Assembly (NCBI RefSeq): GCF_900129125.1 | Contig: NZ_FQVJ01000013.1 | Coordinates: 1 to 64,000 of the forward strand | DNA from: Acidocella aminolytica 101 = DSM 11237 | GTDB taxonomy: Bacteria > Pseudomonadota > Alphaproteobacteria > Acetobacterales > Acetobacteraceae | DNA: 64,000 bases | Direction: 5' to 3' | Shown: positions 28,874 to 38,984 of the stretch, in pieces | Position numbering within the stretch: position 1 is the stretch's first letter | Layout of the letters: each line of letters opens with the position of its first letter | Translations under genes and position numbers: made by a program | Notes under the pieces: generated by a model | What the model was told of the DNA's origin: nothing | What the model saw: only the letters and a program-made list of their open reading frames with translations | Database searches by the model: none

Positions 28874-30137
28874 CGGTAATGCGTTCCAGCCCACCCATAT
28901 AAGACCGCAGCTTCTCGGGAACGGTAATGGAGCCGTCTTCGTTCTGGTAATTTTCCATCACGGCGATCAGCGCACGCCCCACGGCAACACCGGACCCATT
29001 GAGCGTATGCACGAAATCCGGCTTACCCTCACCCGCGCGGTAGCGGGCATTCATCCGTCGCGCCTGGAAGGCCAGCGTGTTGGAACAGGAAGAAATCTCC
29101 CGATACGTACCCAGCCCCGGCATCCAGACCTCCAGATCATAGGTCTTGGCTGCGGAGAACCCGGTATCGCCCGCACAGAGCAGCATACGGCGATAAGGCA
29201 AGCCCAAACGCTCCAGCACTGTTTCAGCGGCACGGGTCATACGCTCATGCTCGTCCCAGCTTTGCTCCGGCGTCGTGACGCTCACCAACTCCACCTTGCT
29301 GAACTGGTGCTGACGCAACATGCCGCGCACATCTCGCCCGGCCGAGCCAGCCTCCGAACGGAAGCAATAAGAGAGCGCGGTCATGCGCAGCGGCAATTTC
29401 GTCGCCGGGGTAATCTCCACCGCCGCCAGATTGGTAAGCGGCACCTCAGCCGTGGGAATCAGCCAGCGGCCATCAGTCGTGGCAAACAAATCCTCCGCGA
29501 ATTTCGGCAACTGGCCGGTGCCATACATGGTGGCGTCATTCACCAGCAGCGGCACCACGGTCTCAGAATAGCCAAACTCGCCAGTATGAGTGTCTAGCAT
29601 GAACTGGCCAAGGGCACGCTCCAGCCGGGCCAGCGCGCCTTTCAGCACGGTAAAACGCGACCCGGCCAGCTTGGCGGCTCCAGCGAAATCCATCAGCCCC
29701 AGCGCCTCACCCAGCTCAAAATGCTGCTTCGACGCGAAGGCAAATTCACGCGGCGTGCCCCACAGCTTCTCCTGCTTGTTCTGCGTCTCATCCCGCCCCT
29801 CCGGCACAGAAGCATCGAGCAGGTTAGGGATTTTCGCTAGCGTATCGCGCAGCAGCCCGTCCAGACGCGGGCCTTCAGCGTCCAGCGCCTCGATCTCCGC
29901 GCGTATCCGAGCCCCCTGTGCTTCCAGGTCCGCGCTGTCCTGCTTGTTGCGCTTTGCCTCGCCAATCTTCTTAGAAACCGCGTTGCGCTCCGCCTGCAAC
30001 TCCTGCAGCTTGGCCAGAGCAGCGCGGCGCTGCTCATCCAACTCCAAAATCTCGCAGGAGAGCGGCAGAATCCCGCGGCGGGCCAACCCCGCATCAAAAC
30101 CGGCAGCATCCTCGCGGATCATCTTGATGTCATGCAT
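28866..30137 (-). CDS. serS: Seryl-tRNA synthetase
   Basis: A 423-residue class II aminoacyl-tRNA synthetase charging tRNA-Ser. The N-terminal long antiparallel coiled coil (about residues 30-100; rich in [14 protein letters not shown]-type heptads) grips the long variable arm of tRNA-Ser. The core shows TAEVPLTNL, the motif 2 region [27 protein letters not shown] and motif 3 [18 protein letters not shown]. The start is [11 protein letters not shown] at 30137; the upstream 20 Lys/Arg-rich codons belong to the tatC reading region. The ATG overlaps the end of tatC by 8 bases. Confidence 0.96.
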   Translation of the reverse strand: MHDIKMIREDAAGFDAGLARRGILPLSCEILELDEQRRAALAKLQELQAERNAVSKKIGEAKRNKQDSADLEAQGARIRAEIEALDAEGPRLDGLLRDTLAKIPNLLDASVPEGRDETQNKQEKLWGTPREFAFASKQHFELGEALGLMDFAGAAKLAGSRFTVLKGALARLERALGQFMLDTHTGEFGYSETVVPLLVNDATMYGTGQLPKFAEDLFATTDGRWLIPTAEVPLTNLAAVEITPATKLPLRMTALSYCFRSEAGSAGRDVRGMLRQHQFSKVELVSVTTPEQSWDEHERMTRAAETVLERLGLPYRRMLLCAGDTGFSAAKTYDLEVWMPGLGTYREISSCSNTLAFQARRMNARYRAGEGKPDFVHTLNGSGVAVGRALIAVMENYQNEDGSITVPEKLRSYMGGLERITAA

Positions 30138-30954
30138 TTTCGGGGTCTTTTTCTTGCTCTGTTTCGCTTTCGGCCGTCTCTTCGGCCTCTTCCTCATATT
30201 TGGGCTCGACCATCCGCACGAAGAACAAAGACACCTCGAACAGGAAGATCAGCAGCCCGGCCATGATGCATTGGCTCGGCACATCAGGTGGCGCCATCAC
30301 CGCCGCCAGCACAAAGCAGCCCACATAGGCATAGCGGCGGTATTTCTTTAGCGCGGCGTGGTTTACAATCCCCACCTTTCCCAACAACGTCAGCAACACC
30401 GGCAGTTCAAAGCTGAGTCCAAAGGCGAAGATCAGCTTCATCACGATGTTCAGATAGTCGGACACTTTCGCCATCAGCGAAATATCCACCCCGCCCGAAT
30501 TCTCCTGGAATGACAGAAAGAATTTCCACGCAACCGGGAAGAACACATAATAAGCCAGCGCCCCGCCCGCGAAGAACAAAATCGGCGTGACGACCAGAAA
30601 CGGCATCAAGGCCCGCTTCTCGCGCTTATACAAACCCGGCGCGACAAACAGCCAGATTTGCGCCGCCACCACGGGGAAGGAGATAAACGCCGCCCCGAAC
30701 ACAGCCACCTTCACATAGGTAAAAAATGCCTCATACAACGCGGTATAGATCAGCTCCGGCCGTTCACCCCGGGCCTCCAGCGCGTGGGCTAAAGGGGCAG
30801 CCAGGAATTCGTAGATCTGCTGTGCGAAATGGTAGCAAACCAGAAACGCGATCAGAAACGCAGCGGCGGACCAGATCAACCGGCGCCGAAGCTCCGAAAG
30901 ATGCTCCAGCAGCGGCATTTCCTTGTCGTTGATTTCATTATCATCGGCGGCCAT
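30130..30954 (-). CDS. tatC: Sec-independent protein translocase TatC
   Basis: A 274-residue inner-membrane protein with six membrane segments, the receptor for twin-arginine signal peptides. The cytoplasmic N-terminus shows [16 protein letters not shown], the conserved region that binds the RR motif, and the periplasmic loop/segment region contains FFLSFQ and [10 protein letters not shown]. The C-terminus is extended and charged ([17 protein letters not shown]). It follows tatB with a 3-base gap. No tatA is in this window, so it must lie elsewhere or TatB may serve both roles. Tat substrates in this window could include the molybdenum oxidoreductase group in general, though the YdeP-type protein here shows no RR signal. 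Confidence 0.96.
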   Translation of the reverse strand: MAADDNEINDKEMPLLEHLSELRRRLIWSAAAFLIAFLVCYHFAQQIYEFLAAPLAHALEARGERPELIYTALYEAFFTYVKVAVFGAAFISFPVVAAQIWLFVAPGLYKREKRALMPFLVVTPILFFAGGALAYYVFFPVAWKFFLSFQENSGGVDISLMAKVSDYLNIVMKLIFAFGLSFELPVLLTLLGKVGIVNHAALKKYRRYAYVGCFVLAAVMAPPDVPSQCIMAGLLIFLFEVSLFFVRMVEPKYEEEAEETAESETEQEKDPENA

Positions 30955-30957
30955 GCG

Positions 30958-31398
30958 TTAAAAACCCCAGCGCCTGGTGCCAGGCGGAATAAAGGCGGGA
31001 ACCGGCGCTTTACGCACCGTGTCGGGGGGAATCATCGCGGGGGCGTTGGGCGGTTCTTCCTCAACTGGGGCGGGTGGCGTGTAAGAGGCAGCGGTGGCGG
31101 AAACGCCGTCATTCACCTCCTGCACGCTGGCGCGCAAAGACCCGTCCGGGTCTATCGTCTCCTCGGCTGCGGCACGGAAATCAAAGCGCCGGAGCTTGTC
31201 GATTTCGCCTTTTACGTCCGAGAGATTCGCCTCGCGCATCATCTCGTCGATATGGCCCTGGAACTCCGCCGCCATACCCCTGGCCTTCTTGATAAGCCCG
31301 GTGACGGTACGGATGGCGACAGGCAAATCCTTTGGTCCGATGGCAATTAGTGCCACCGCCATGATCAGCCCGATCTCTCCCCATGAAAATCCAAACAT
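30958..31398 (-). CDS. tatB: Sec-independent translocase TatB
   Basis: A 146-residue protein with the standard TatB layout: membrane anchor at residues 1-21 (MFGFSWGEIGLIMAVALIAI), Gly-Pro hinge (GPKDLPVAIRTV), amphipathic helix, then a charged and Pro-rich tail. The F-x-x-S/G-E start and the length favour TatB over the shorter TatA. It forms the Tat signal-peptide receptor with TatC, encoded 3 bases downstream. It begins 23 bases after chaC. Confidence 0.93.
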   Translation of the reverse strand: MFGFSWGEIGLIMAVALIAIGPKDLPVAIRTVTGLIKKARGMAAEFQGHIDEMMREANLSDVKGEIDKLRRFDFRAAAEETIDPDGSLRASVQEVNDGVSATAASYTPPAPVEEEPPNAPAMIPPDTVRKAPVPAFIPPGTRRWGF

Positions 31399-31421
31399 CG
31401 TGCAGGCTTGCTAGCAGCCCC

Positions 31422-32093
31422 TCACGCTGTTGGCAAAGACGCGGCGATCCGCATAAGCGCCGCATCCCTCACCCCAAGCTCTCGCAGATGCGACACTGTA
31501 TTTTCGAAATATTCGCGGCACGTCCCCAAATCCCCCCGGCCGGAGGCAATCAAGGACGCTGTCTGCTCAATGGAAAGCTGTTTGATATAGCGCGGATGGC
31601 GCCGGTTGATCACGAATGTCACGGCTCGCACCCGATTGCCGCCCGCCTCCAGCCAGACCCAGCGGACATTATAAGCGCCGCCATACATCTCGCGCTGCCA
31701 GAGCAGCCACAGTTCCTCACGGATTTGCTCGGCCCCGATTCGGAAAGCCACCCCCCGGCACGCGCCGCCATGGTCCAGCGCCAGCATAACACCCGGCGTT
31801 TCCGGCGTTCCACGCCCAATCATAAGCTTCAGGCAAAACCGCCGGTGCCAGCCGCGCAGCAGGGCGCAACGCTGTTCCTTGAAATGAAACGCCGGATTCC
31901 AGATGAGCGAGCCATAGCCAAACACCCACAAATCCTCATCCGCCGGATGCGCGGCCAAGGTTTGTTCAAAGATTTCGGCCATTTCAGTATCGCTGCGCCA
32001 ACGCATATCCGGGTGCCTCTGGGCGTATTCGCGCTGGCGCGCGCGTAACGTGCCATCCTTCAGCGTCTCTCGGGTAATGCGCAGCTGGGTCAT
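31422..32093 (-). CDS. chaC: ChaC-type gamma-glutamylcyclotransferase
   Basis: A 223-residue cytosolic enzyme that degrades glutathione to 5-oxoproline and Cys-Gly. The substrate-binding loop VFGYGSLIWNPAF near residues 57-69 (the YGSL motif of the family) is followed by LRGWHRRFCL; the catalytic glutamate region reads REMYGGAYNVRWV around residue 135. Length fits bacterial ChaC. The ATG overlaps the scpB stop as ATGA, placing it in the scpA-scpB-chaC-tatB-tatC-serS run. Confidence 0.92.
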   Translation of the reverse strand: MTQLRITRETLKDGTLRARQREYAQRHPDMRWRSDTEMAEIFEQTLAAHPADEDLWVFGYGSLIWNPAFHFKEQRCALLRGWHRRFCLKLMIGRGTPETPGVMLALDHGGACRGVAFRIGAEQIREELWLLWQREMYGGAYNVRWVWLEAGGNRVRAVTFVINRRHPRYIKQLSIEQTASLIASGRGDLGTCREYFENTVSHLRELGVRDAALMRIAASLPTA

Positions 32094-32674
32094 TCCTGCT
32101 CGGCCTCCTGGGCTGGGGCTGCTGTGGGTGCTGGCGCGGCGGCAAGTGCCGGGCCAGGGGGGTCGATCAGTAATTCCTCACGCTTGGGCAGTTCCCGCAG
32201 ATCATTCAGCCCAAACTGTGCCAGGAATGCCGGCGTGGTACCCCACAGCGTGGGTCGGCCAGGGGTTTCCTTGCGGCCCTTGGGCGTGATCAGGCCATTC
32301 TCCAGCAGCAGATCCAGCGTGTTCTGCGACAACGCCGCGCCGCGAATCTCCTCAATCTCGGTACGGGTGCAGGGCTGGTGATAAGCAATAATCGCCAAAC
32401 ATTCCATAGCCACACGCGGCAGGCGGCGCGGCAGCTCAACCACCTTGCGCAAAGCCGGGGCAAGGTCCGGCGCGGTGCGGAATTGCCAGCCCCCGCCAAC
32501 CGTTACAATGTTCACCCCGCGCGGCTCATAGGCCGCAGCAAGAGCCGCCATAACCGCCTCCACGTCCACATACTCGGGCAGCAGCTTGGCGAGCATCCGC
32601 GTGGTCACCGGCTGTGTCGCGGCAAAAATCGCCGCTTCGGCCAACCGCATTTCTGGCGTGAAGCCCTCAACCAT
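32090..32674 (-). CDS. scpB: Segregation and condensation protein B
   Basis: A 194-residue partner of the SMC-ScpA condensin. It has two winged-helix parts; recognisable stretches are MRLAEAAIFAATQPVTTRML at the start and RLPRVAMECLAIIAYHQP in the middle, followed by TRTEIEEIRGA. The C-terminus ends in an Ala/Pro-rich tail (about residues 170-194). I choose the ATG at 32674, which overlaps the scpA stop by 8 bases; the frame extends 18 codons upstream but those lie inside scpA and do not match the family. Confidence 0.94.
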   Translation of the reverse strand: MVEGFTPEMRLAEAAIFAATQPVTTRMLAKLLPEYVDVEAVMAALAAAYEPRGVNIVTVGGGWQFRTAPDLAPALRKVVELPRRLPRVAMECLAIIAYHQPCTRTEIEEIRGAALSQNTLDLLLENGLITPKGRKETPGRPTLWGTTPAFLAQFGLNDLRELPKREELLIDPPGPALAAAPAPTAAPAQEAEQE

Positions 32675-33425
32675 CAAAACCGTCACGCTCCTCTTTCCTA
32701 CGCATGAAGATAGGTCCGAATTTTTCATCCTGTTTCAAGTCTAGCTGCCCATGCTTGGCCATTTCCAGCCCCGCGATCAGCGTTGAAGATATGGCGGCAC
32801 GGAGCGGAACGCCATCCTGCAACCCTTCAGGCAGAAACTGCTCAAGACTTGCCCAGTCCGGCAAAGACCCGAGCAATCTCCCCACGCGTTGCAACGCATC
32901 CTGAACAGAGAAGTACACCATCGGCTTGGGACGGTAGCGCTGCTTCGCCCCCGCCCGGCGCCTTGCGGCCAGATAGGCTGAGAGCAGCCCGGTCATATCC
33001 AGCTTCAGTTTGGAGCGGTCGAGTTCGGTCAGATCCTCCGGCAGCCCGCGCTCGAATACATCCCAGTTGAGTTGCGGCTGCGCGCCCAGCCATTTCGCGG
33101 CTTCGCGCATAGTTTGCAGCTCAATCAACCGGGATTGTAGGATTTCAGCCGCAACTTCGGCGTCCTCCGGCTCGCCAAGCTGAGGCACCAGCAGGCGGGA
33201 TTTCAGCCAAGTCAGCCAAGCCGCCATCACCAGCCAGTCCGCTGCCAGCTCCAGCCTCACCCGCCGGGCACCATCAATGACAGACAAAAACTGCTCAACC
33301 AGCTGCAAAATGGAGATCTTGGCCAGATCCACTTTCTGCGCACGGGCCAGCTCCAACAGCAGGTCTAGAGGGCCTTCAAATCCCTCCAGCTTAAGAACAA
33401 GCGATTCAGTAGTATCCAACGCCAT
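32667..33425 (-). CDS. scpA: Segregation and condensation protein A (kleisin)
   Basis: A 252-residue kleisin that links SMC heads and binds ScpB. The N-terminal motif KLEGFEGPLDLLLELARAQK, with VDLAKISILQLVEQFL after it, is diagnostic. The C-terminal winged helix covers about residues 180-245. The start overlaps the end of the M50 protease gene by 20 bases. The stop overlaps scpB. Length is normal for alphaproteobacteria. Confidence 0.95.
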   Translation of the reverse strand: MALDTTESLVLKLEGFEGPLDLLLELARAQKVDLAKISILQLVEQFLSVIDGARRVRLELAADWLVMAAWLTWLKSRLLVPQLGEPEDAEVAAEILQSRLIELQTMREAAKWLGAQPQLNWDVFERGLPEDLTELDRSKLKLDMTGLLSAYLAARRRAGAKQRYRPKPMVYFSVQDALQRVGRLLGSLPDWASLEQFLPEGLQDGVPLRAAISSTLIAGLEMAKHGQLDLKQDEKFGPIFMRRKEERDGFDG

Positions 33426-34110
33426 TCCCCGTCAGGGTCAGCACAACGCGCTCTGCGGCGGGAAGCAGCAGCCCCATTACCTCACGAAACGGGTCAAAAT
33501 GCACCCCTACCTGTTCCAACGCCAAGGGCAGCACAAATAGTACGATCAGCACGGCGGCAATGCCAAATTTTTCCGCCTGCGCCAGTTTGATCGCCAACGA
33601 TAACGGCAGCACTCCCACCGCGATCCGCCCGCCATCCATCGGCGGCAGCGGGATCAGGTTGAACAGCCCCAGTACCAGATTGATTTGAATGAAATAAGCC
33701 AAAAATGTCAAAATCTGGGCGGAATGCAGCGCCACCGCCGCATGGACGGCAAGTCCGCCGGCCAATGCCAGACAAAAATTCATCGCCGGGCCAGCAACGG
33801 CCACAATCGCCATCAGCCTGCGTGCATTGCGGTAATGGCCAATCCGCAAATTGACTGGATTGACTGGAACAGGCTTCGCCCAGCCATATAAAAACGCAAT
33901 TCGCCCTAGCGTGAGAAGCTGCCCCAACGCCAGCACCAGCGGCACCACAATGGTGCCGGTCTGATCGATATGCTTCGCCGGGTTAAGCGTCAGCCGCCCG
34001 GCCCAGCGCGCTGTATGATCGCCCAACCAATACGCCACCACGCCATGCGCCAACTCGTGCATGATAATGGCGATGGCCAGGGCCACGATAATAAGCAGGA
34101 TATGTGTCAT
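33406..34110 (-). CDS. Site-2-type intramembrane metalloprotease (M50)
   Basis: A 234-residue polytopic membrane protein. The zinc motif HExxH is in IIMHELAHGVVAYWLGD (residues about 16-32) and the second metal ligand region is LGLFNLIPLPPMDGGRI near residue 150. This is the short, PDZ-less form of the site-2 protease family, often encoded between nagZ and scpA in alphaproteobacteria. Substrates are unknown; RseP-like sigma regulation should not be assumed because the PDZ domain is missing. Confidence 0.9.
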   Translation of the reverse strand: MTHILLIIVALAIAIIMHELAHGVVAYWLGDHTARWAGRLTLNPAKHIDQTGTIVVPLVLALGQLLTLGRIAFLYGWAKPVPVNPVNLRIGHYRNARRLMAIVAVAGPAMNFCLALAGGLAVHAAVALHSAQILTFLAYFIQINLVLGLFNLIPLPPMDGGRIAVGVLPLSLAIKLAQAEKFGIAAVLIVLFVLPLALEQVGVHFDPFREVMGLLLPAAERVVLTLTGNGVGYY

Positions 34111-34113
34111 CGC

Positions 34114-34977
34114 TTACAGCGCCTCCAGCACGGCGCGGTTGTCCTCGAAATCACCGGGGCAGTACAGCGCGATGTCGCACCCTGCCTCCAGGGCACGCAC
34201 GGCGCGTTCCGCCGGGGTGCCGCTCAGCGCGCCCATGGCAAGGTCGTCAGACACCAGAACACCTTTGAACCCGATCCGTTCACGGATAAGATGTTGTATG
34301 ACGATTAGCGATAAAGTCCCTGGATTTAAAGGATCATATTGCTCGTACACTACATGAGCCGTCATCGCCCAGGGCAGCTTGTTATTGGCGATGAAGGGCA
34401 ACAAATCATCGTCGGTCAACACAGCCACGGACGGCAAGGCCACATGCGAGTCAACCAGCGCTCGCCCATGCCCAGGCAGATGCTTCATCACTGGCAACAC
34501 GTCTTCAGCCATGATCCCACGGGCGATTTCACCACCCAGGTGCGCCACGGCCGCAGCATCGCCAGTTATGGCTCTGTCCCCCACCACATCGGAAGCGCCG
34601 GGTACACGAATATCAAGCACCGGGGCGGCGGTGCAGTTAAAGCCCGCCTGACGGACCATTTGGCCCAGCGCACGACCATGGGCAAAAGCCTCCTCAGCCG
34701 TGCGCAGACTACCCGCAGGCTGCAAAGCTGGCCAATGCGGCGGTTTAAGGCGCGCAACCCGTCCGCCTTCCTGGTCCACCATCAATACCGCTCCAGGCGA
34801 CAAAATAGCTTTCAATTCAGCTATAAGATCAGATAGCTGGGAAGGATCCTTAATATTCCGCGCGAATAAAATAACCCCACGAGGCGGCAGGTCGCGGAAC
34901 AAATCCCGCTCCTGCGCCGTCATGGACGTGCCAGAAATCCCAAGGATTGCAGGTTTCAAAATGCCGCCACGGTGCAA
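34114..34977 (-). CDS. nagZ: Beta-N-acetylhexosaminidase (GH3)
   Basis: A 287-residue cytosolic enzyme that removes GlcNAc from anhydro-muropeptides during peptidoglycan recycling. The GH3 NagZ signature is complete: KHLPGHGRALVDSH around residue 165 with the catalytic Asp/His dyad, and the nucleophile in VLVSDDLAMGAL near 240. Length is somewhat short compared with about 330 in enterobacteria. There is no ATG; I keep the TTG at 34977 because AAGGG lies 6 bases upstream, though a TTG at 34962 overlapping the SPOR gene stop is possible. Confidence 0.93.
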   Translation of the reverse strand: MHRGGILKPAILGISGTSMTAQERDLFRDLPPRGVILFARNIKDPSQLSDLIAELKAILSPGAVLMVDQEGGRVARLKPPHWPALQPAGSLRTAEEAFAHGRALGQMVRQAGFNCTAAPVLDIRVPGASDVVGDRAITGDAAAVAHLGGEIARGIMAEDVLPVMKHLPGHGRALVDSHVALPSVAVLTDDDLLPFIANNKLPWAMTAHVVYEQYDPLNPGTLSLIVIQHLIRERIGFKGVLVSDDLAMGALSGTPAERAVRALEAGCDIALYCPGDFEDNRAVLEAL

Positions 34978-35696
34978 TCCGCACCCTTAGAGTTGAGCTG
35001 GTAACAAAAATCCTTTGCCGCCTCTGCCGAGGCAAAACCGCCCAGGCGAAGGCGCCAAAAGCTCCGGCCATTGACGATGGCCGGGATAATCTCCGGCTGC
35101 CGCCCTTTCATGAGATCCGGGAATTTCTGCTGCAACTTCACCCATACCCCCAGCACGCCATCCTCTGTGCTGGTAGCCGCGAGCTGTACGGAGGACAGCC
35201 CCTCAGCCTCCGCCGCGCTGGTGGCCGTGGAGCCGGGGCGCGGCGTTTGCGACGCGGCGGGGACTACGTTTTTCGGCTTATCCGTGGGTGACGGTGAAGG
35301 CGCTTGCACGGCGGCCATCTGCTCGGCCGGTGCGGAAGCGGCGGATTTCGTTAGCCCCGCCGCCTGATCCAACGCCGCGATATCCGGCGCCTGCCCAGCG
35401 GGCGCCAGATGCGGCGTCCCGTTATTCATTTCACCGGACATGATGGGAATATTAGCCCCTGGCACCACCAGCCCGCCAGGGTCGGCGGGCACAACACGCA
35501 ACGGCGTGTCGGGGGGGCTGATCACCGGAGGAGGGCCAAAGCTGTATGGGTGGATGCCGCTCCACGTCCAGGCGATGATGATAACCAGCACCGATACACC
35601 GCCCGCCGCGATCGCCATGCGCTTGATGGCTGGGTCCACCCGCTGCCCTTTGGCGCGGTGCGGACGATACAGGAAATCGTCATCTTCCTCCTGCAA
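34956..35696 (-). CDS. SPOR-domain membrane protein
   Basis: A 246-residue bitopic protein: cytoplasmic N-terminus, one membrane helix at about residues 29-45 (IAAGGVSVLVIIIAWTW), a long Pro/Ala-rich periplasmic linker, and a C-terminal SPOR domain (about 165-246; SSVQLAATSTEDGVLGVWVK and RLRLGGFASAEAAKDFC). SPOR domains bind denuded glycan at the division septum, so a role in division or cell-wall remodelling is likely (FtsN/DedD-like topology). It lies between argS and nagZ, a common arrangement in this bacterial group. Confidence 0.85.
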   Translation of the reverse strand: MQEEDDDFLYRPHRAKGQRVDPAIKRMAIAAGGVSVLVIIIAWTWSGIHPYSFGPPPVISPPDTPLRVVPADPGGLVVPGANIPIMSGEMNNGTPHLAPAGQAPDIAALDQAAGLTKSAASAPAEQMAAVQAPSPSPTDKPKNVVPAASQTPRPGSTATSAAEAEGLSSVQLAATSTEDGVLGVWVKLQQKFPDLMKGRQPEIIPAIVNGRSFWRLRLGGFASAEAAKDFCYQLNSKGADCTVAAF

Positions 35697-35699
35697 GCC

Positions 35700-37430
35700 T
35701 TACCTCATTTCCTCAACCGGATTGACGCCCAGCACGGCAAGGCCAGAGCGAAGCACGATGGCGGTAGCCGCGACAAGCCCGATACGCGCCGCAGTTTCAA
35801 CCGGCTTGTCCTCTTGCAGGAAGCGCAGTGCAGTATTGTCGCGGCCCGCATTCCACAAGGCGTGGAAGTCCGAGGCGAGATCGTACAGGAAGAACGCCAC
35901 GCGGTGCGGCTCACGCGCCTCGGCGGCCTGTTCCACCAAGCGTGGCCAAGTGATGAGGCGGCGAATCATCGCCACCTCCTCCGGCGCGGTAAGAGACGAG
36001 AAATCAACCTCCCCCGAGGGCGCCTGCGCCGCACGCAGCACGGAGCGGCAGCGCGCATGAGCGTATTGCACATAGAACACCGGGTTCTCACGAGTCTGCG
36101 CCACGGCGGCGTTAAGGTCGAAATCCATCTGCGCGTCAGCCTTGCGCATAAGCATCAGAAAACGCACGGCATCCGGCCCAACCTCGTCGATCAGGTCCCG
36201 GAGCTCGACAAAGGTGCCGGCGCGCTTGGACATTTTGACCGGTTCACCATTCTTCATCACCTTGACGATTTGGCAGAGAATCACATCCAGCCGCCCGCCG
36301 GAGAGCGCCTTCACCGCCGCCTGCATCCGCTTGACGTAACCGCCGTGGTCGGCGCCCAGAACGTCGATCAGATCCGGGCAGCCGCGCCCCACCTTGTCCG
36401 CATGGTAGGCGATGTCGTTGGCGAAATAGGTGTAAGAACCGTCAGACTTGGCGATGGGGCGGTCCACATCGTCGCCAAAGTCTGATGAGCGGAACAGCTC
36501 CTGCTCACGCGGCTCCCAATCCTCAGGCTTCTTGCCCTTAGGCGGTTCCAATATGCCGCGATAGATCAAACCTTTGTCACGCAGCACCTGCAGACCGCGC
36601 TCCACCCCGCCATTCTCGACCAGGGCGCGCTCGGAGGAGAACACGTCATGACGCACGCCCAGCGCGGCAAGGTCATCACGAATCATGTCCATCATGCGGC
36701 TGACCGCGAAGGTGCGGAATTCATCCAGCCAGATATCTTCCGGCTGGCCCGCGAATTTATCGCCGTGCCGTGCCGCTAGCGCCTCCCCTATAGGGACAAG
36801 ATAGCCGCCGCCATACTGCATACCGCCGGGCACAGTGGCGATATAGGCCTCCGTTGGCAGCTTCAATGCCTCCAGATAACGGACATAAACGGACCGCGCG
36901 AGGGCCAGAACCTGGGCCCCGGCATCGTTGACATAATATTCCTTGGTGACGTCGTAACCAGCCTTGGACAGCAGGTTGGCCAGCGAATCACCCACCACCG
37001 CGCCCCGGCAATGGCCCACATGCAGCGGGCCTGTGGGGTTGGCGGAGACGTACTCGACATTGATCTTACGGCTCTTGGATACACCTTGGCCATAAGCTTC
37101 TTGCGCGTTCAGAATTAGAGGAATTTGCGCCAGCAGCAAAGCGGGTGAGAGCGTCAGATTCACAAAGCCCGGCCCTGCCGCCTCAGCCTTGGCAATGCTG
37201 GAATGGGTGGAGAGTTTTTCCACCAGCCCTGCGGCCAGTTCACGCGGATTTTTGCTCGCAGGCTTCGCGGCGATCATGGCGGCGTTGGTGGCCATGTCAC
37301 CATGGGCCGGGTCCTTGGTGGGGGTCACTTCCACGCGCGCCAGTACGTCCGGCGCCAAGCCGGGGGCTAGGGCTTCAAGGGCGATCAGAACCTCGCCACG
37401 CAGGGCGGCAAACAGATTTTCGTCTTGCAT
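35700..37430 (-). CDS. argS: Arginyl-tRNA synthetase
   Basis: A 576-residue class I synthetase. The HIGH-type motif appears as HVGHCRG near residue 140 and the KMSKR motif as KMSKRAG near 401. The N-terminal additional domain (about 1-110) and C-terminal DALR anticodon-binding domain (about 450-576; [12 protein letters not shown] and later) are present. I prefer the ATG at 37430 (MQDENLF) over a TTG four codons earlier that would overlap the dgt stop. Confidence 0.96.
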   Translation of the reverse strand: MQDENLFAALRGEVLIALEALAPGLAPDVLARVEVTPTKDPAHGDMATNAAMIAAKPASKNPRELAAGLVEKLSTHSSIAKAEAAGPGFVNLTLSPALLLAQIPLILNAQEAYGQGVSKSRKINVEYVSANPTGPLHVGHCRGAVVGDSLANLLSKAGYDVTKEYYVNDAGAQVLALARSVYVRYLEALKLPTEAYIATVPGGMQYGGGYLVPIGEALAARHGDKFAGQPEDIWLDEFRTFAVSRMMDMIRDDLAALGVRHDVFSSERALVENGGVERGLQVLRDKGLIYRGILEPPKGKKPEDWEPREQELFRSSDFGDDVDRPIAKSDGSYTYFANDIAYHADKVGRGCPDLIDVLGADHGGYVKRMQAAVKALSGGRLDVILCQIVKVMKNGEPVKMSKRAGTFVELRDLIDEVGPDAVRFLMLMRKADAQMDFDLNAAVAQTRENPVFYVQYAHARCRSVLRAAQAPSGEVDFSSLTAPEEVAMIRRLITWPRLVEQAAEAREPHRVAFFLYDLASDFHALWNAGRDNTALRFLQEDKPVETAARIGLVAATAIVLRSGLAVLGVNPVEEMR

Positions 37431-37438
37431 CTTGTCTC

Positions 37439-38581
37439 TCAAGCGGGGACGGAAGGGTCCGTCAAACGGGAAAACTCATCCTGGGCGTAGCGGTCGGTCA
37501 TACCGGCCACATAGTCACGGACAGTGGCGGCGGCCTGGGCAGTTTCAGCCTGTCCTGCACGCTCACGCCAATCATCGGGAAGCAAATCCGGGCGGCGTAA
37601 CAGCAAGCCGCCCAACGTACGGGTGACGTGAACGCATTTATATGTCATCCTGTTCAGCTTCCAGTGGCGGTACATACGCGCCATCAAAAAGCGCTTCAGC
37701 TCGATATTGGCGACCTTGATTTCCTCGGAGAAGCCGATCACCTGCTTGGTGGCGGCGCGGATATCCTCAACCGAGCGCGGAGCCAGATGATCGATCCGGC
37801 GAGCGCTTTCAGCCAGCGTGTCATGCACCAGGCAGTTGATCACGCGCCGGCTCAGCTCCGCGCGGATCCGGTTATTTTCACGCGTGAGCTTTTGCGCGTC
37901 GCGGAGCAGATCACCGATTACCGGCAGGGCCAGAATATCCTCAAACCCAAACAACCCGGCGCGCAGGCCGTCATCAAGGTCGTGGGTATTATAGGCAATA
38001 TCGTCCGAGAAGGCGGCGGTCTGCGCCTCGGCAGAGGTCTGGCGGCCTAAATCAAGGTCACACAGCGTGTTAAAGGCGGCGATGGTGGGCGGCGGGTTCT
38101 TCAGGGGGCCGTTATGCTTGGCCAGCCCTTCCAGCGTTTCCCAGCTCAGATTCAGCCCGTCAAACGCCGCATAGCGGCGTTCAAGCTGGGTGACGACGCG
38201 GAAACTCTGGTCGTTATGGTCAAACCCGCCAAATTCTACCAGCGCCTCGTCCAGCCCTGTTTCCCCGGCATGGCCGAACGGCGGATGGCCAAGGTCATGC
38301 GCCAAGGCCAGACATTCAGTCAGGTCTTCGTCAAGATTCAAGGCTCGGGCGATGGCACGGGCGATCTGCGCCACTTCCAGGCTGTGGGTTAAGCGGGTTC
38401 GGTAGAAATCGCCTTCACGGTTGATGAATACCTGAGTCTTGTATTGCAGTTTGCGAAAGGCGGAGCTGTGCACTACGCGGTCGCGATCACGCTGATAGGG
38501 GCTACGGTCATCCGAGCGGGTTTGCTCGTAAACGCGCCCGCGTGAGTTGTTTTCCTGCACGGCATAGGGGGCTTTCATCAT
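37439..38581 (-). CDS. dgt: dGTPase-like deoxynucleotide triphosphohydrolase
   Basis: A 380-residue HD-domain enzyme that hydrolyses dNTPs to nucleoside and triphosphate. Metal ligands are seen in [19 protein letters not shown] (His) and [18 protein letters not shown] (His-Asp), plus a later [17 protein letters not shown]. The shorter length compared with E. coli Dgt (505) fits the dgt-like type common in alphaproteobacteria. The start is one of two adjacent ATGs at 38581/38578; the longer frame to 38626 would overlap the divergent ErpA-like promoter. It is followed directly by argS. Confidence 0.93.
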   Translation of the reverse strand: MMKAPYAVQENNSRGRVYEQTRSDDRSPYQRDRDRVVHSSAFRKLQYKTQVFINREGDFYRTRLTHSLEVAQIARAIARALNLDEDLTECLALAHDLGHPPFGHAGETGLDEALVEFGGFDHNDQSFRVVTQLERRYAAFDGLNLSWETLEGLAKHNGPLKNPPPTIAAFNTLCDLDLGRQTSAEAQTAAFSDDIAYNTHDLDDGLRAGLFGFEDILALPVIGDLLRDAQKLTRENNRIRAELSRRVINCLVHDTLAESARRIDHLAPRSVEDIRAATKQVIGFSEEIKVANIELKRFLMARMYRHWKLNRMTYKCVHVTRTLGGLLLRRPDLLPDDWRERAGQAETAQAAATVRDYVAGMTDRYAQDEFSRLTDPSVPA

Positions 38582-38642
38582 GGCCAGGGCTTTAGAGCAC
38601 CCTGGCCTTACCACCAAGGCCCCCACGCGCTATATGTGTTGT

Positions 38643-38984
38643 ATGAATGATATAACTGCCTCTTTCGACATTTCTGCCGCCGCTGCTGCCCGCGTGGCGG
38701 AGATTTTGGCTGATGACCCCAGCGCAAAGGCCCTGAGGGTGGAAGTGCTGGCAGGCGGGTGTTCTGGCCTGCAATATAAATTCGACCTGACGGACGCACG
38801 GACCGAGGAAGATCTGGTGCTGGAGCGTGACGGGGCAACCGTTTTTGTGGACCCGGTGAGCCTAGATTTTCTGGCCGGCGCAGAACTGGACTTTAAAGAC
38901 AGCCTGATGGGCGCGCATTTTCTGGTGAAAAACCCGAATGCAACCGCCTCCTGCGGTTGCGGGACGTCATTTTCCATTGATTAA
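38643..38984 (+). CDS. erpA: ErpA/IscA-type iron-sulfur carrier
   Basis: A 113-residue A-type carrier protein that delivers Fe-S clusters to apo-proteins. The three cysteine ligands are in EVLAGGCSGLQYKF and SCGCGTSFS at the C-terminus. The start at MNDITASFDISAA (38643) fits the family; the 21 upstream codons are over the divergent dgt promoter. This is a second A-type protein besides the SUF-operon SufA. ErpA versus plain IscA cannot be settled by reading, but a copy outside the suf operon usually plays the ErpA role. Confidence 0.85.
   Translation: MNDITASFDISAAAAARVAEILADDPSAKALRVEVLAGGCSGLQYKFDLTDARTEEDLVLERDGATVFVDPVSLDFLAGAELDFKDSLMGAHFLVKNPNATASCGCGTSFSID

Noticed and set aside
27756-29597. 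Plus-strand 613-codon frame
   Set aside because: It runs antisense across dapE, dapD and serS, all of which are unmistakable; its His/Arg-rich product has no family likeness.
35409-36485. Plus-strand 358-codon frame
   Set aside because: Antisense to argS and the SPOR gene; composition is that of a reverse reading of coding DNA.
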